64,000 nt of DNA from JAFGIN01 sp050301235. Lineage in GTDB: Bacteria > Fibrobacterota > Chitinivibrionia > Chitinivibrionales > Chitinispirillaceae. Under the pieces are notes generated by a model, which was not told the origin of the DNA, did not search any database, and was given only the letters and a program-made list of their open reading frames with translations. Positions 18,751 through 29,160 of this stretch are shown in pieces (the stretch's first letter is position 1; each line of letters starts with the position of its first letter). The stretch lies in the NCBI GenBank assembly GCA_050301235.1, contig JBNKZD010000005.1, forward strand, positions 5,041 through 69,040, read 5' to 3'. The position numbers and the translations under genes are program-made.

Positions 18751-19178
18751 GGATTTATTATCTCCTATACATTGTGAATGAATTGATACCACGCAATAAT
18801 CGCAGATCGCCTCACCCCACTTCGACCAGGCTCAGTGCACCGCCTGGCCCCCTCTCCATTTATGATGGAGAGGGGGAGGAAGAAAAACAGATAGCAGTTT
18901 GCCATGCTCCCTTTCTCCACACGTGGAGAGAGGCGATAAGCGGACTCTGCAAATGATGTATATTTTGGTTTATTATTTCAACTATACCATACCAGAGCTC
19001 AGCGTTTAACCAGCGAATGTATGTACAGTTTTAAATAGTAATTACCATCCTTTTTATATGCAGAGTATAATATGTTTGCGTTAAATTCCCTTCGACCTAT
19101 CACATTGCTCAATTCAGAAATTATTTCATATATTTTTAAAAATAATTCTTTCACACGTTAACCAGGCAGCTTCTGTTT
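18751..19178. other. Intergenic region with palindromic repeat
   Basis: It holds the repeat annotated at 18804-18941 and, after it, an AT-rich stretch that probably carries the promoter of the gene at 19179. No coding region was recognised. Confidence 0.6.
18804..18941. repeat. Dispersed double-hairpin repeat, copy 1
   Basis: It contains two imperfect hairpins, CCCTCTCCATttatgATGGAGAGGG and CTCTCCAC-type arms around acgtgg. The reverse complement is closely matched at 29161-29281, sharing the arms, the AAGAAAAACA spacer and the TTGC...CTCCCTTTCTCCAC block. It is a REP-like intergenic element. Confidence 0.75.
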
Positions 19179-20036
19179 ATGTATCAACTCAAAAATAACA
19201 CCCTCACCGTTGAAATTCTCGATCCGATTAAAGACCAGCATCTTCTTGGTTCCCGTTATTGCACTGGTGGGTATATCTGGCAGGTGTTACATAAAACTCA
19301 TGGAGCGTTGTTGAGTGGTCCCTTCTACCCGCAGGAAATACCACCAGTCTTTGATGGGCAGGGGTTTCCGGAAGTTTTTGAGTCGGTTGCTCCTGATGCA
19401 GACCTTAAGGAAGCTGGTTCTTCTGTCTTGGTTCCCGGAGTCGGATTAGTTAAAAAAAGTTCGTCGATACTCCCGTTTCATGCCAGGAACAATCCGGAAG
19501 TTATCCATTTTTGCTCCTGGGAAACAACTATTTCACCTACTTCGATAATCATGAAAACATCTCAGGTGCTCGATCAGTTCCAATGTGCTATCATCCGCGA
19601 AGTCATATTGAACGACCTTGAGATACAATCAAAAACCTCTTTCACTTTTGCCGGTACAAGTTCCTATAATCTCAGCTGGTTTGCACATCCCTTTTTTCCT
19701 TTAAATCCGGATTTCAGATGCTGTCGATTATCACTACCTGCTGGCCATCTCTCAAATGATGCATTTTTTCTTGATGGAAACAGCCGGATTCTTCAGATAC
19801 AACCATCGTTCGATTATTCAAAAAGTAGTTTTACCCTGTTGGATATTCCCTCCGGCAAAAGTATATCTATCGATCAATTCCACCCTGAAATCGGCAAAGT
19901 CACAGTAACAGCCGATTTTCCTGTTGCCAAAATGCCTGTTTGGACAAATAAAAACACGTTCTCATTTGAACCCTATTTCCAAACATGCATTGAAGAAAAA
20001 CAGGAGATAACCTGGATGATGGGTTACCATTTTTGA
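19179..20036 (+). CDS. Galactose-mutarotase-like carbohydrate protein
   Basis: The 285-residue protein has no signal peptide or TM segment. Its beta-rich composition and the opening LLGSRYCTGGYIWQV resemble proteins of the galactose mutarotase/aldose 1-epimerase superfamily, which bind sugars in a beta-sandwich. No catalytic His/Glu pair was assigned. It lies 120 nt before the exopolysaccharide ligase/polymerase and glycosyltransferase genes on the same strand, suggesting a linked role. The ribosome-binding site is weak. Confidence 0.6.
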   Translation: MYQLKNNTLTVEILDPIKDQHLLGSRYCTGGYIWQVLHKTHGALLSGPFYPQEIPPVFDGQGFPEVFESVAPDADLKEAGSSVLVPGVGLVKKSSSILPFHARNNPEVIHFCSWETTISPTSIIMKTSQVLDQFQCAIIREVILNDLEIQSKTSFTFAGTSSYNLSWFAHPFFPLNPDFRCCRLSLPAGHLSNDAFFLDGNSRILQIQPSFDYSKSSFTLLDIPSGKSISIDQFHPEIGKVTVTADFPVAKMPVWTNKNTFSFEPYFQTCIEEKQEITWMMGYHF

Positions 20037-20158
20037 CTATTTCTTGCCGGAATATTAGACTCATTACATAAGTGTAAGAATCGGCTTTAATAAAGCGTTG
20101 AAATTGCTATTGATAGGTAATTCTGTCTGCAGGCTTGTTTTATAATGTAACGGCATGG

Positions 20159-21664
20159 ATGATGTTCAACTCAATTTTAATTTCATTTCAGACAATTAAA
20201 AAAGGTCCCCTTTTTTCCCTTTTAGCAATAGCTATAGCAGGACACCTGCTTGCGTATAAAATCGTCCATGTTCCAGCACAACTTGAAATGGTTGTGCTGT
20301 TTGCAATTCTCATTTTCTATCCAGTACTGCGGCACCCTCAGTTTGGTATCTTTTTACTATTTTCAATTCTTCCCTTTATACCATTTCTTCGTCGTCTTTA
20401 CTATCTTCAATATGCCCGTCCAGCATCAGATCCCCTTATAATCGTAGGTGATCTTACTATTTTTTTAATAATGACCGGATTGTTTTTTGAAATCAAAGAT
20501 AAAATCAATGAATCCAGAAGCCGCATCAATTATGCTATTATTATCTATTTTTTTTATGTACTCCTTCGCACATTTGTATTTAACATTTCCCCGACCTCTG
20601 ATGCCATACTTAAATTCAGAATGTATGGTCCTGCCGTGTTCCTCTTTTTTACCGGTTCGATTTTCGCGTTTAACCGTGCGCTGATCGTTCAAATACTTTA
20701 CATTACCGCAGGAATAGGGATACTTGCAGCATTTTACGGATTCAACCAGTTGATTTTCGGGTATTCACGTGCTGAAGAGCTCTGGTTTTCTTCAATCTCT
20801 TTTACTACACTTTTTATTGAGGGTCTTGCGCGACCATTCTCCTTTTTTCAATCGCCTGCATCATTTGCAGATTTCATGCAACTATCAATTATTTCCCTTA
20901 TGATTCTTTTCTCATGGAATGAAAGTAAGTACATCAAAATTCTTTTTTATCTTCTCCTCCCGATCTACTTCTATGCTACACTGATCACATCAGTGCGTTC
21001 AAACTGGTTAGGTATTATAGTCTCCCTTGTTCTATGGATATTCTTTGTATTCCTTAAAAACAAACAACTCAGAATTGCTGTCCTGATTTCTACAGTTATA
21101 CTCTATGCAGCTTCACAATTTTTAGATTTTGGCGGAAGCAGTACCCCATTCACTCCAGTAAATTCAATTACACAGAAGACTTTCAACCAAAAACAACTTG
21201 ACATGTTGATCACCAACAGAGCAGATGCGATTACCAATCCTTTTGAGGAGCACTCACTTTTATCAAGATTCGCTCTCTGGAAAATGATTTTTGATCTTTC
21301 GTTTGACCCGTTTATGGGTCTTATTGGCAGAGGCATAGGCACGCTCAATGCAGACTCTCTCTATTTCACCTATCTTGCAGAACTGGGATATCCAGGATTT
21401 TTCTTTATCATCGGCCTGATCATCATTTTTATTTTCAGAGGCCTATCACTGGCAGAACGTTCCAGTGGGAATGTCCGCGCACTTGCGCAGGGGATTACGA
21501 TTATGAATATTACATTTGCTGTTATCAACCTGACAGGCACGCATATACACTCATTTCCCGGTGATGCATTTTTCTGGTTTTTCAATGGGATGTTGATACG
21601 TCAGGAATTCTGTACCCGTAAATCTATTCATCCGGACATTCATGAAAATTCTAACGACAATTGA
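20159..21664 (+). CDS. O-antigen ligase/polymerase family membrane protein
   Basis: ATG 20159 is taken as the start; an in-frame TTG at 20135 is the alternative. Both lack a strong ribosome site. The product is about 500 residues with 10-12 predicted TM helices and a large periplasmic loop around the middle, the WaaL/Wzy_C arrangement (for example YATLITSVRSNWLGI). Such enzymes polymerise or ligate lipid-linked glycans at the periplasmic face. It overlaps the following glycosyltransferase by 23 nt, so the genes form an operon. Confidence 0.82.
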   Translation: MMFNSILISFQTIKKGPLFSLLAIAIAGHLLAYKIVHVPAQLEMVVLFAILIFYPVLRHPQFGIFLLFSILPFIPFLRRLYYLQYARPASDPLIIVGDLTIFLIMTGLFFEIKDKINESRSRINYAIIIYFFYVLLRTFVFNISPTSDAILKFRMYGPAVFLFFTGSIFAFNRALIVQILYITAGIGILAAFYGFNQLIFGYSRAEELWFSSISFTTLFIEGLARPFSFFQSPASFADFMQLSIISLMILFSWNESKYIKILFYLLLPIYFYATLITSVRSNWLGIIVSLVLWIFFVFLKNKQLRIAVLISTVILYAASQFLDFGGSSTPFTPVNSITQKTFNQKQLDMLITNRADAITNPFEEHSLLSRFALWKMIFDLSFDPFMGLIGRGIGTLNADSLYFTYLAELGYPGFFFIIGLIIIFIFRGLSLAERSSGNVRALAQGITIMNITFAVINLTGTHIHSFPGDAFFWFFNGMLIRQEFCTRKSIHPDIHENSNDN

Positions 21665-22700
21665 TTTCCCACCCGAAACAGGTGGTATACAACAGTATCT
21701 GTATGATCGGGTACTCCATCATTATACCCATGAAGATATAGTCATTAACGGCAGCAGTAAAACATTAAAACAACGATTTAATCACTTACCTTGCAAAGTA
21801 TATACTATTTCATGGTTCTCCTTTTTTTATAAAAAGCTCAACCTTGTTCCGATTTTTTTTCTGCTTTTTAAGCAACTTTTCACCAGCAAAACCATTTTTG
21901 TTGAAGCTGGAAACGTTTACAGCGCTATTCCTGTTTTTTTCCTATCACTATTTTCAAAAAGATTCACCTATGCAGTATATTGCTACGGTTCAGAACTTCT
22001 GCAGTTACAACATCACTCCCTGAAATCTATACTGTTAAAAACGGTTATCCGAAAAGCATCACAACGACTGGTCATATCCAATTTTACCTATACACTCCTT
22101 GAAAAAGCCGGTATCAAAGGATCATACAGTCTGCAACCTCCAAAAATTGACCTTTCTTTATATAAAAAAGAACAGCCGCAAACGATCAGCAATTCTTTCA
22201 ACATTCTCTCCGTAGGAAGGCTTGTCAAACACAAGGGGCACTCAGTACTTATGGATGCAGTATCAGACCTGACACATTCTATTCCATGGAAATTGACTAT
22301 TGCCGGAGACGGACCATTATATCAGACACTATTACAAACGAGTGCACAGGATCGATTTGTAAACAGGATTTCTATTGTCAAAAATCCGCTTCGCACCGAA
22401 CTTATTTCACTATATCAGAATGCAGATCTTTTTATTTTCCCCTCTCTGGAATTACCAGACAGTGTCGAAGGGTTTGGAATTGTGCTGCTTGAGGCAATGA
22501 CTTTTAAGATTCCTGTTATTGCGTCGCAAAGTGGAGGAATCAACGATGTTGTCAGTAATGACTGTGCAATTATGGTTCCTCCCGGTGATCCGACAGCAAT
22601 TAAACAAGCTATTATATCATTATATGAACAACCACAATTACGAAGTCAACTTACGAACAATGCCTTTGAACGGGTCAAAAACAGATTCTCCTGGAATTAG
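21642..22700 (+). CDS. Glycosyltransferase family 4
   Basis: The 352-residue protein has a GT-B fold: the N-terminal acceptor domain starts MKILTTIDFPPETGGIQQYL, and the donor domain holds LSVGRLVKHKGHSVLMDA and the E-x7-E motif in SVEGFGIVLLEAM. It is cytoplasmic and transfers a nucleotide-sugar residue to a growing glycan. It overlaps the end of the ligase gene. The C-terminus ends at RFSWN, slightly earlier than usual for the family, where a last helix normally follows, so a small truncation is possible. Confidence 0.9.
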   Translation: MKILTTIDFPPETGGIQQYLYDRVLHHYTHEDIVINGSSKTLKQRFNHLPCKVYTISWFSFFYKKLNLVPIFFLLFKQLFTSKTIFVEAGNVYSAIPVFFLSLFSKRFTYAVYCYGSELLQLQHHSLKSILLKTVIRKASQRLVISNFTYTLLEKAGIKGSYSLQPPKIDLSLYKKEQPQTISNSFNILSVGRLVKHKGHSVLMDAVSDLTHSIPWKLTIAGDGPLYQTLLQTSAQDRFVNRISIVKNPLRTELISLYQNADLFIFPSLELPDSVEGFGIVLLEAMTFKIPVIASQSGGINDVVSNDCAIMVPPGDPTAIKQAIISLYEQPQLRSQLTNNAFERVKNRFSWN

Positions 22701-22704
22701 CCAC

Positions 22705-23841
22705 ATGAAAATACTATTTCTAAATTTCTGGGCATCAATGCCTGGTGGTGCAGAGCACTCACTTATCGATATTATCCGACTTGCCAGTCATTTACATAAG
22801 GTACAGCTGATCACATCAGAACCCGGATTTCTCACCGAAAATGTAACTCGTGCAGGGTGCGAAAGTATAATTCTGCCATTCAAAAAAAGCCTCTCATCAT
22901 TTAAGAGACAACATCTTATTGTAAATGCCTTTATACATTTTGGTACGCTCTTATCTTTTTTGGGTTATTGTTTCTCAGTCCGTAAAAAAGTTATTTCAGA
23001 GAAACCTGACATCATTCATGCGAACGTACCAAAATCACATATTTTACTCCATTTTCTCATCATATCCGGATTCAAGGGAAAAGCTGTTTTTCACCAAAGG
23101 GAGATCTTTAGAAAAAATACGCCTGTCTATTTTCTTTATTCACTGCTTTTTCGCATTAACAAAGCATCGGTTATTGCAATATCGCATGCCGTCTTCGATG
23201 CTCTTCCCGGTTCAATGAAAAAAAATGGAATAGTTATTTATAATGGTATTTCGATTCCTGCAACAATTCCTGCGGTAAAAGTAAACGTTCAGCCACCTGC
23301 ATTTCTCTACCTTGGAAGAGTTGTTCCCTGGAAAGGTTGTGATCTTCTTATTGATGCATTCAGCAGGCTGTTTTCAAAATACACTGAAAAAGCAGGACAT
23401 TTATCAATTGTCGGCGGAACCTATTACTGGGATAGTTCATACAGGGAGTCACTAAAAGAAAAAATCCATCTTCTTAAACTGAAACAGCACATTTCGCTCT
23501 CTGACCATACTTCAGACATTACCGAGCTGTTTTTTCAACACACCATTCTATGTGTCCCATCTGATAACGAGCCATTTGGAAGGGTTGCCGCTGAAGCGAT
23601 GGCATTTGGTTTACCGGTTATTGGATTCCTTTCAGGTGGTCTTCCCGAAGTGGTAAAAGATAAAGAAACTGGACTCCTTACAAAAGAGCGTACCGCAGAT
23701 TCTTTCTGTGATTTAATGGGTTACTTTATCAAGCACCCTGAAGAGATTGCTAAAATGGGATCCAGGGCAAGGAATCGTTGCGCGGACCTGTTTGATATTG
23801 AAAAACAAGGTCCTGTTATTGTAAATGCGATTGTGAATTAA
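22705..23841 (+). CDS. Glycosyltransferase family 4
   Basis: ATG 22705, 4 nt after the previous stop, begins MKILFLNFWASMPGGAEHSL, the usual GT4 opening. Upstream in-frame sequence is a shadow of the previous gene. The 378-residue product has the donor-site block FLYLGRVVPWKGCDLLIDAF and the E-x7-E motif in NEPFGRVAAEAM. It is the third gene of the exopolysaccharide operon. Donor and acceptor sugars are unknown, but GDP-fucose made by the facing operon is one candidate. Confidence 0.92.
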   Translation: MKILFLNFWASMPGGAEHSLIDIIRLASHLHKVQLITSEPGFLTENVTRAGCESIILPFKKSLSSFKRQHLIVNAFIHFGTLLSFLGYCFSVRKKVISEKPDIIHANVPKSHILLHFLIISGFKGKAVFHQREIFRKNTPVYFLYSLLFRINKASVIAISHAVFDALPGSMKKNGIVIYNGISIPATIPAVKVNVQPPAFLYLGRVVPWKGCDLLIDAFSRLFSKYTEKAGHLSIVGGTYYWDSSYRESLKEKIHLLKLKQHISLSDHTSDITELFFQHTILCVPSDNEPFGRVAAEAMAFGLPVIGFLSGGLPEVVKDKETGLLTKERTADSFCDLMGYFIKHPEEIAKMGSRARNRCADLFDIEKQGPVIVNAIVN

Positions 23842-24015
23842 CATTTCAGTCATCGCATTTTTTGCATTTCTCGCGTTCCCCCATTCGCCTTTGGCAGTTG
23901 GCTTCGCCTCTAATGCGTGGCCTCCCTTAACGGGGGATGGATGGGATAGGGGCCGCAGAATATGGACAAATTCGCAATTAGCACAAAAGCATTCATATCA
24001 TCGTTCGCAGTATAC

Positions 24016-26919
24016 CTATAGAATAGTAACTGAAATGCCGTTAGAATTCAAAGAAAAATCAACAACTGACACTTCGGGATTGCGTAAACCCTCAATCTCC
24101 TGCCGCAACTTTTCCGCAGAAGCTGGCGTTTCGGAAATAAACAGTGCATATCCTCCACCTCCGGCACCCGCAAATTTCACCCCGCGATAAAGTGAAAAAA
24201 CCTTCCTGAAAAAGAGCTCCACTTCACCGCTTGATAAAAATGGATGAATCCTCGTATTAGTGCTATTGGCTTTGTTTAAAACAGAGGATAACCCGACCAG
24301 ATCCGATGAAGATACCGCCTCAGCTGCATCAAGTGCAAGCGTTTTAAGCTGCTGCAAAGAGTATTCATAAGAAGGTGTATTTTCGTTCATCAGGTCGGAT
24401 ACGAGCTGACTTACCATAACTGAAGGACGCTTTATTCCGGTATTAACAAGCGTAAAACATGATTTCATGTCAGGCCTGGTAAGAAGATCTGCATTGAGAC
24501 GTGAAATTTTCAGTTGTGGAAAATGTCCCGGAACACTTTGCATCAATTTCAACCCGCCATAAATCCCCCCAAGAATGTCCTGCCATCCACTACCTGCCCC
24601 CGCCTGCTGTTCGACAAGTATTGTATCATTAAGCAATTGTTCCCAGGATAGTTCTTTACCAAAAAGTGCATTAAGCGAACCGAGAACTGACGCAGTCAGA
24701 ATTGAAGATCCCCCCAGACCGCTATTACGAGGTACGGCACATAGTGTTGTTATCTCGATACCACCACCTGCATTTTTCAGTATGGTTTCAAGGGACTGAC
24801 CAACCTGCCTGTTAAACCCGATATAGTGTAAAGCATTGGCAATCAGGTCACATCCTGATGGAGCGTTTTCAAGATGAGAAAATTCTGAACAGGTATACAG
24901 AATTCCTTTATCAATCGAATGAATTCTGATAATGTTCTCATCGATTAGACGCAGACATACATTTACCGGTTCAATTTCCCGCAGGTTAACCGACATGTTA
25001 ACTACCGCACCACCATGCTTTAAAGTAAATGGCGGCATATCGCTCCATCCACCAGCGAAATCGATCCGCACAGGACAGCGTACCACCACCGTCTGGTCTT
25101 TACTTATTACATACGATGAACCCACTATCGGAGCAGATCTGCTTTTTTGATAAAATCCGATAGAACTACCGTGCGCTCTCCCCCCCTGAATACAGTCAAG
25201 CAAACGACCGCGATAATTTTTTGTTAAAACATCACCTGTCATTTCGTACATCGTCTCGAGTTTGGGATTTATGGAATCATTCTTGAATGCTTCCATAAAA
25301 TCGCTGGAACTTACCCCCACCCATCCCCGCCCCTGCAGAATTAACGAGCGAAGCACAACTGTCCGAAGCTGTTGCCGCCGAGCATCACGACCGAGCGCAC
25401 TGCCGGAAGTTGAGCATTCCGCAAGCGAAAAACGAAGTGAGGAACAGAATTTCTCTTTCCACTGCGTTCCTGATGGCACATTCCAGTAGCCGCTGAGAAA
25501 ATCATCTGAAGTGTCTGCTCTGAAAAGTTTTGCATCTGCTAATTTGAACGGTTCCTGTACAATTCCAATGTCTGCCAGTGTCAGAAATCTTTGTGACAAC
25601 CATTTTTTTAAGGATACTCCGCAAAACGTAATGGTATCTGCAGTCCCCATTTTTGAAAAGTGATCTGATGTATTGTAAATCAGAAACACATTGTAACTGT
25701 CGACAACCCTGCAATCGATGCAGAACCCCTCCGGAATGGAAATGTCGGTCTGCCAGTCGGTTAAACCGGAAAAGATATTGCCACCAAGTGCATTTTCGAT
25801 AGTACACCCCGCAGACCCCTCAATAAGTGAGAGCGGTCCCTTACGAAGTGGCATCTGTACCTGGCTGCAACTGAACACGATCCATCCGGACATATTCCTG
25901 ACACGTAACTCAGCGAATTGTCCCGTGTACCAGAGCGAAATCTGTCTGGACTGAATACCACTGCACAGTTCAAGATAATCTTTAAGTGTATCGAGGTGGA
26001 AAAACTCGATATTCCTCAAAAGAGTTGCTGTCAATGTAAAGGATTTAATATACGAGGAGATTTTCTGATATAAAGAGCCCTGCATCGCAGGATCAACTGT
26101 AGTGTCTGACTCATGAGAATTTTTTCCAAGTGCCGCAATTATCAGCTCGCGATACAGATCAAATCCAGTCTCCCCAGCCATCACTCTATCAATAAACCTT
26201 GTACCATCCTGATTATCCGTTGACAGTGCAAAAAGAGCATCAACAAACGATGGGCTCAATGACAGAATTCCTGTATCCACAGCACAGGTATCTGTACCCT
26301 CAATCGCCACACTCTTTTTAAGAAACGCTGCATCACGTTTCTGGTAGTAGCCGGTTACAGAATGCATATATGGATCAAAACTGAATACTCCATGTGAAGC
26401 ACCTTTTTCAAAGGAAGCAGCAAATGCATATCCGTGAATATCCCCGCGCTTTACAGAAAATTGGGTTGGATCACACACCATATACATATCCGCAGGCGCA
26501 ATGACAACCTCATTCTCTTTCCAGGGATATTTTAAAAAGAGGTCCAGTTGCAGATCCAGCATGACCGGTTGAACTGTGCTGCTGCTGTCAATAGGAACTG
26601 GAATAAACGGTATACCCTCAGATGAAAAGGTAGTGAGTGCATCAGAGTCACCTCCGGCATTGAGCAGTAATACTCTCCCGATATCTGAAGACACCAGACC
26701 TTTACCATCAAGACCACGTTTTTCATTTATGAACTTATACAGTGCATTCAGGACAGCTCCACCGCTGCCAATCTTTCCTGTGTGAGGATCGTTATATACT
26801 CTGAATTCTATCTCGGCCGGATAGAGGCCATGACTTTTACGCCGCTCGATGAGCGTTCTGTATTCCTGAGCACGGGATTCAGTCGAAACAGTGATCAGGC
26901 AGGTGGTAAACAGCGACAT
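24016..26919 (-). CDS. fkp: Bifunctional fucokinase / fucose-1-phosphate guanylyltransferase
   Basis: The 967-residue protein begins at ATG 26919 after GGAGG. The N-terminal half is of the fucose-1-phosphate pyrophosphorylase type (KIGSGGAVLNAL at residues 50-60, VLLLNAGGDSDAL). The C-terminal third is a GHMP kinase: VRCPVRIDFAGGWSD, PRNSGLGGSSILTASVLG near residue 736, and FAGAGGGGYALFI. The length matches Bacteroides Fkp (about 950 residues). Reaction: L-fucose to fucose-1-phosphate to GDP-L-fucose, using ATP and GTP, in the cytosol. It lies 33 nt downstream of the GDP-fucose synthase gene, in one operon. Confidence 0.88.
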   Translation of the reverse strand: MSLFTTCLITVSTESRAQEYRTLIERRKSHGLYPAEIEFRVYNDPHTGKIGSGGAVLNALYKFINEKRGLDGKGLVSSDIGRVLLLNAGGDSDALTTFSSEGIPFIPVPIDSSSTVQPVMLDLQLDLFLKYPWKENEVVIAPADMYMVCDPTQFSVKRGDIHGYAFAASFEKGASHGVFSFDPYMHSVTGYYQKRDAAFLKKSVAIEGTDTCAVDTGILSLSPSFVDALFALSTDNQDGTRFIDRVMAGETGFDLYRELIIAALGKNSHESDTTVDPAMQGSLYQKISSYIKSFTLTATLLRNIEFFHLDTLKDYLELCSGIQSRQISLWYTGQFAELRVRNMSGWIVFSCSQVQMPLRKGPLSLIEGSAGCTIENALGGNIFSGLTDWQTDISIPEGFCIDCRVVDSYNVFLIYNTSDHFSKMGTADTITFCGVSLKKWLSQRFLTLADIGIVQEPFKLADAKLFRADTSDDFLSGYWNVPSGTQWKEKFCSSLRFSLAECSTSGSALGRDARRQQLRTVVLRSLILQGRGWVGVSSSDFMEAFKNDSINPKLETMYEMTGDVLTKNYRGRLLDCIQGGRAHGSSIGFYQKSRSAPIVGSSYVISKDQTVVVRCPVRIDFAGGWSDMPPFTLKHGGAVVNMSVNLREIEPVNVCLRLIDENIIRIHSIDKGILYTCSEFSHLENAPSGCDLIANALHYIGFNRQVGQSLETILKNAGGGIEITTLCAVPRNSGLGGSSILTASVLGSLNALFGKELSWEQLLNDTILVEQQAGAGSGWQDILGGIYGGLKLMQSVPGHFPQLKISRLNADLLTRPDMKSCFTLVNTGIKRPSVMVSQLVSDLMNENTPSYEYSLQQLKTLALDAAEAVSSSDLVGLSSVLNKANSTNTRIHPFLSSGEVELFFRKVFSLYRGVKFAGAGGGGYALFISETPASAEKLRQEIEGLRNPEVSVVDFSLNSNGISVTIL

Positions 26920-26952
26920 CAGTAGCCTCCAGTAAACAATACTTCATAAGGA

Positions 26953-27897
26953 TTATTTAATTTCGCCAGCATCCCAGCGCTTCACAAAGTCACTGTATGC
27001 CTTCTCCAGGCCTTCACGCATGGTAACCCGGTGTTTCCATCCAAGGTTATGAATTTTTGTGCAATCCAGTAACTTACGTGGTGTACCATCAGGCTTTGAT
27101 GTATCAAATGTAAGCTCTCCGGTATACCCGACAACATCTTTCACAAGGTAAGCAAGATTCTTTATCGAGATCTCTTCACCCGAACCGATATTGACAATTT
27201 CGCTATCATTGTAATGCAGCATCAGGTAAATACATGCATCAGCCAGATCATCAGAATACAAAAATTCGCGAAATGCAGATCCGGTTCCCCAGATTGCAAC
27301 ACTGGGTGCCTTATTAATTTTTGCTTCATGAAACCGCCGTATCAACGCAGGAAGAACATGGGAGTTCTGACCCTGATAATTATCTGAAGGGCCAAACAGA
27401 TTTGTCGGCATTACACTTATATAATTTGTACCATACTGACGGTTATAACTTTGACACATTATAATTCCGCCGATTTTTGCGAGAGCATACGCTTTATTGG
27501 TCTCTTCAAGGGGGCCACTCAGAAGAGAACTTTCATTCATCGGTTGCGGAGCAAATTTTGGATAGATACATGATGATCCAAGAAAGAGTAACTTTTTCAC
27601 GTTGTTTTTATACGAACTGTGGACAATATTGCATTGGATCTGCATATTACTGTACGCGAATTCCGCCGGATAGGTGTTATTGGCATAAATCCCACCAACT
27701 TTAGCAGCAGAGAGGAAAACATACTCCGGACGCTCTTTCTCAAAAAAAACCTCGACTGCAGCCTGGTTTTCAAGATCAAGTTCTGCATGAGTCCGTGTGA
27801 TTATATTAGTAAAACCCTGATATTGCAATGTTCTGACCAGTGCCGACCCCACCAGTCCCCGATGGCCAGCCACAAAAATTGATGAATCTTTTTGCAT
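26953..27897 (-). CDS. fcl: GDP-L-fucose synthase
   Basis: ATG 27897 follows GGAG by 7 nt; a longer frame to 27933 is less likely. The 314-residue SDR enzyme has the Rossmann motif GHRGLVGSALV, the active-site Ser region LFLGSSCIYP, and a YxxxK pair in NKAYALAKIGG. It converts GDP-4-keto-6-deoxymannose to GDP-L-fucose with NADPH. The gene for the preceding step (gmd) is not in the window. It is the first gene of the fcl-fkp operon, so both de novo and salvage routes to GDP-fucose are paired. Confidence 0.93.
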   Translation of the reverse strand: MQKDSSIFVAGHRGLVGSALVRTLQYQGFTNIITRTHAELDLENQAAVEVFFEKERPEYVFLSAAKVGGIYANNTYPAEFAYSNMQIQCNIVHSSYKNNVKKLLFLGSSCIYPKFAPQPMNESSLLSGPLEETNKAYALAKIGGIIMCQSYNRQYGTNYISVMPTNLFGPSDNYQGQNSHVLPALIRRFHEAKINKAPSVAIWGTGSAFREFLYSDDLADACIYLMLHYNDSEIVNIGSGEEISIKNLAYLVKDVVGYTGELTFDTSKPDGTPRKLLDCTKIHNLGWKHRVTMREGLEKAYSDFVKRWDAGEIK

Positions 27898-28088
27898 TAC
27901 AACTCCATGTAATCGAAAGGTGCTGAATTTCAAAACACCTCAAAATATAGTTTTTCCCAAAACTTAAGTCTAAGGGCTCGTGACAATTTCTAGTGAGAAA
28001 CCCACCATTTAAAACAGTAACATATTGTTAAATAATAAATTATTTTATTGATCTATTCAGTTATCACTACAGGAAGGAATAATTCTCG

Positions 28089-28520
28089 ATGAAAAAATCG
28101 TTAATTCCCGGTTTAGTTGTCTCAGTTACTGGTCTTATCTCCACACTCATATTCTCGATACTTGTTATCCAGACAACCCTTTTTATTACTCAATCAGAAA
28201 AAACTACTGGGAAAGTTTCCGATATGGTGATGCGCTCTTCAAATAATCCCGATGGTACATCAGTACAGACCGCTTACCCTGTAATTCAATACAACGATAA
28301 AAAAGGTGGAACAAAGGAGTTCGAACTTGCGGCTTCAGAAGCAGGCAAGTACCGTATTGGCCAGAGAGTTCCGGTACGATATATTCCCGGGAAAGATCCC
28401 AAAAGTTCCAGAATTCAGGGTTCATTTGTTCAAACCTGGGGGAAAATACTTTTTTTAGGATTAATCAGCCTGATCCTTGACATTGCAGGACTACCACTTC
28501 TGGTTCAGGCAAAAAAGTAA
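28089..28520 (+). CDS. DUF3592 membrane protein
   Basis: The 143-residue protein starts at ATG 28089 after AGGAAGGA. It has N-terminal (about 8-30) and C-terminal (about 118-138) TM helices around a beta domain with the DUF3592 pattern (YPVIQYNDKKGGTKEFE, YRIGQRVPVRYIPGKDP). The function of the family is unknown. It stands alone. Confidence 0.82.
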   Translation: MKKSLIPGLVVSVTGLISTLIFSILVIQTTLFITQSEKTTGKVSDMVMRSSNNPDGTSVQTAYPVIQYNDKKGGTKEFELAASEAGKYRIGQRVPVRYIPGKDPKSSRIQGSFVQTWGKILFLGLISLILDIAGLPLLVQAKK

Positions 28521-28769
28521 CAATCCCTGCATTATATTTTTTTCGGTAATATTTACAGATTATTTTTTTCTGGACGCCAGGCGATTTGGTGGGGCCTACA
28601 CTTCATTGCGGCGGTCAATTTCTGTGTGCCCTCACCCAGTGGCCTCTGGCGTCGTCGGAGGGGAGATATCGCGGTGTTGGTATAATTCGCATCCGTTTCC
28701 TCCCAATTCGTCCAGAGTACCAGACGAACGCATTGACTAAACGATGTAAACAAATGCAGCAAGCAATGC

Positions 28770-28830
28770 GACAAATGCAATTTACTACACTTCGATGTCC
28801 CGTTAGGGACAAAATGTTTGTAGTAAACCA
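28770..28830. repeat. GTCCC-GTTA-GGGAC palindromic repeat
   Basis: It contains a perfect 5-bp stem GTCCC/GGGAC with a GTTA loop, preceded by TTTACTACACTTCG and followed by a mirrored GTAGTAAA, forming a longer imperfect hairpin. Related text (TACACTTCG, CCCTAACGGG) recurs at 33180-33240. Confidence 0.6.
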
Positions 28831-29160
28831 ATTCAAAAAAGACCCCAAAAGTCCCGTAGGGATGAAATATTTATTGGCTTGCATGCAAAATACTCAGTCA
28901 AATGTGCAGCCAAGACCTCCCATGATAGGGGAAGTGGTCCGATTCCGAATCGGGACGGAGGGATAAAATGCAAAATCCATGTAAAGATAAAAAGGATGAG
29001 TACCCTGAACTTTAGTTCAGGTTAGAGAAGGTTATGGCTACATTTTCCGGATTAAAGATCAACAATGTTGTCCATGATATAATTATTAAAGTAAATGCAT
29101 GCGTACTTGATTGGTGCAAATAACATTAGTGACCAATGACTTCATTTTCGCAAAATACGC

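Noticed and set aside
23891..24190. Plus-strand 99-residue ORF after the second glycosyltransferase
   Set aside because: Most of it is antisense to the 3' end of fkp and the remainder is repeat-like text; no ribosome site.
28586..28966. Plus-strand 126-residue ORF
   Set aside because: It consists of dispersed-repeat sequence (GTCCCGTTAGGGAC and related text), has no start signal and resembles no family.
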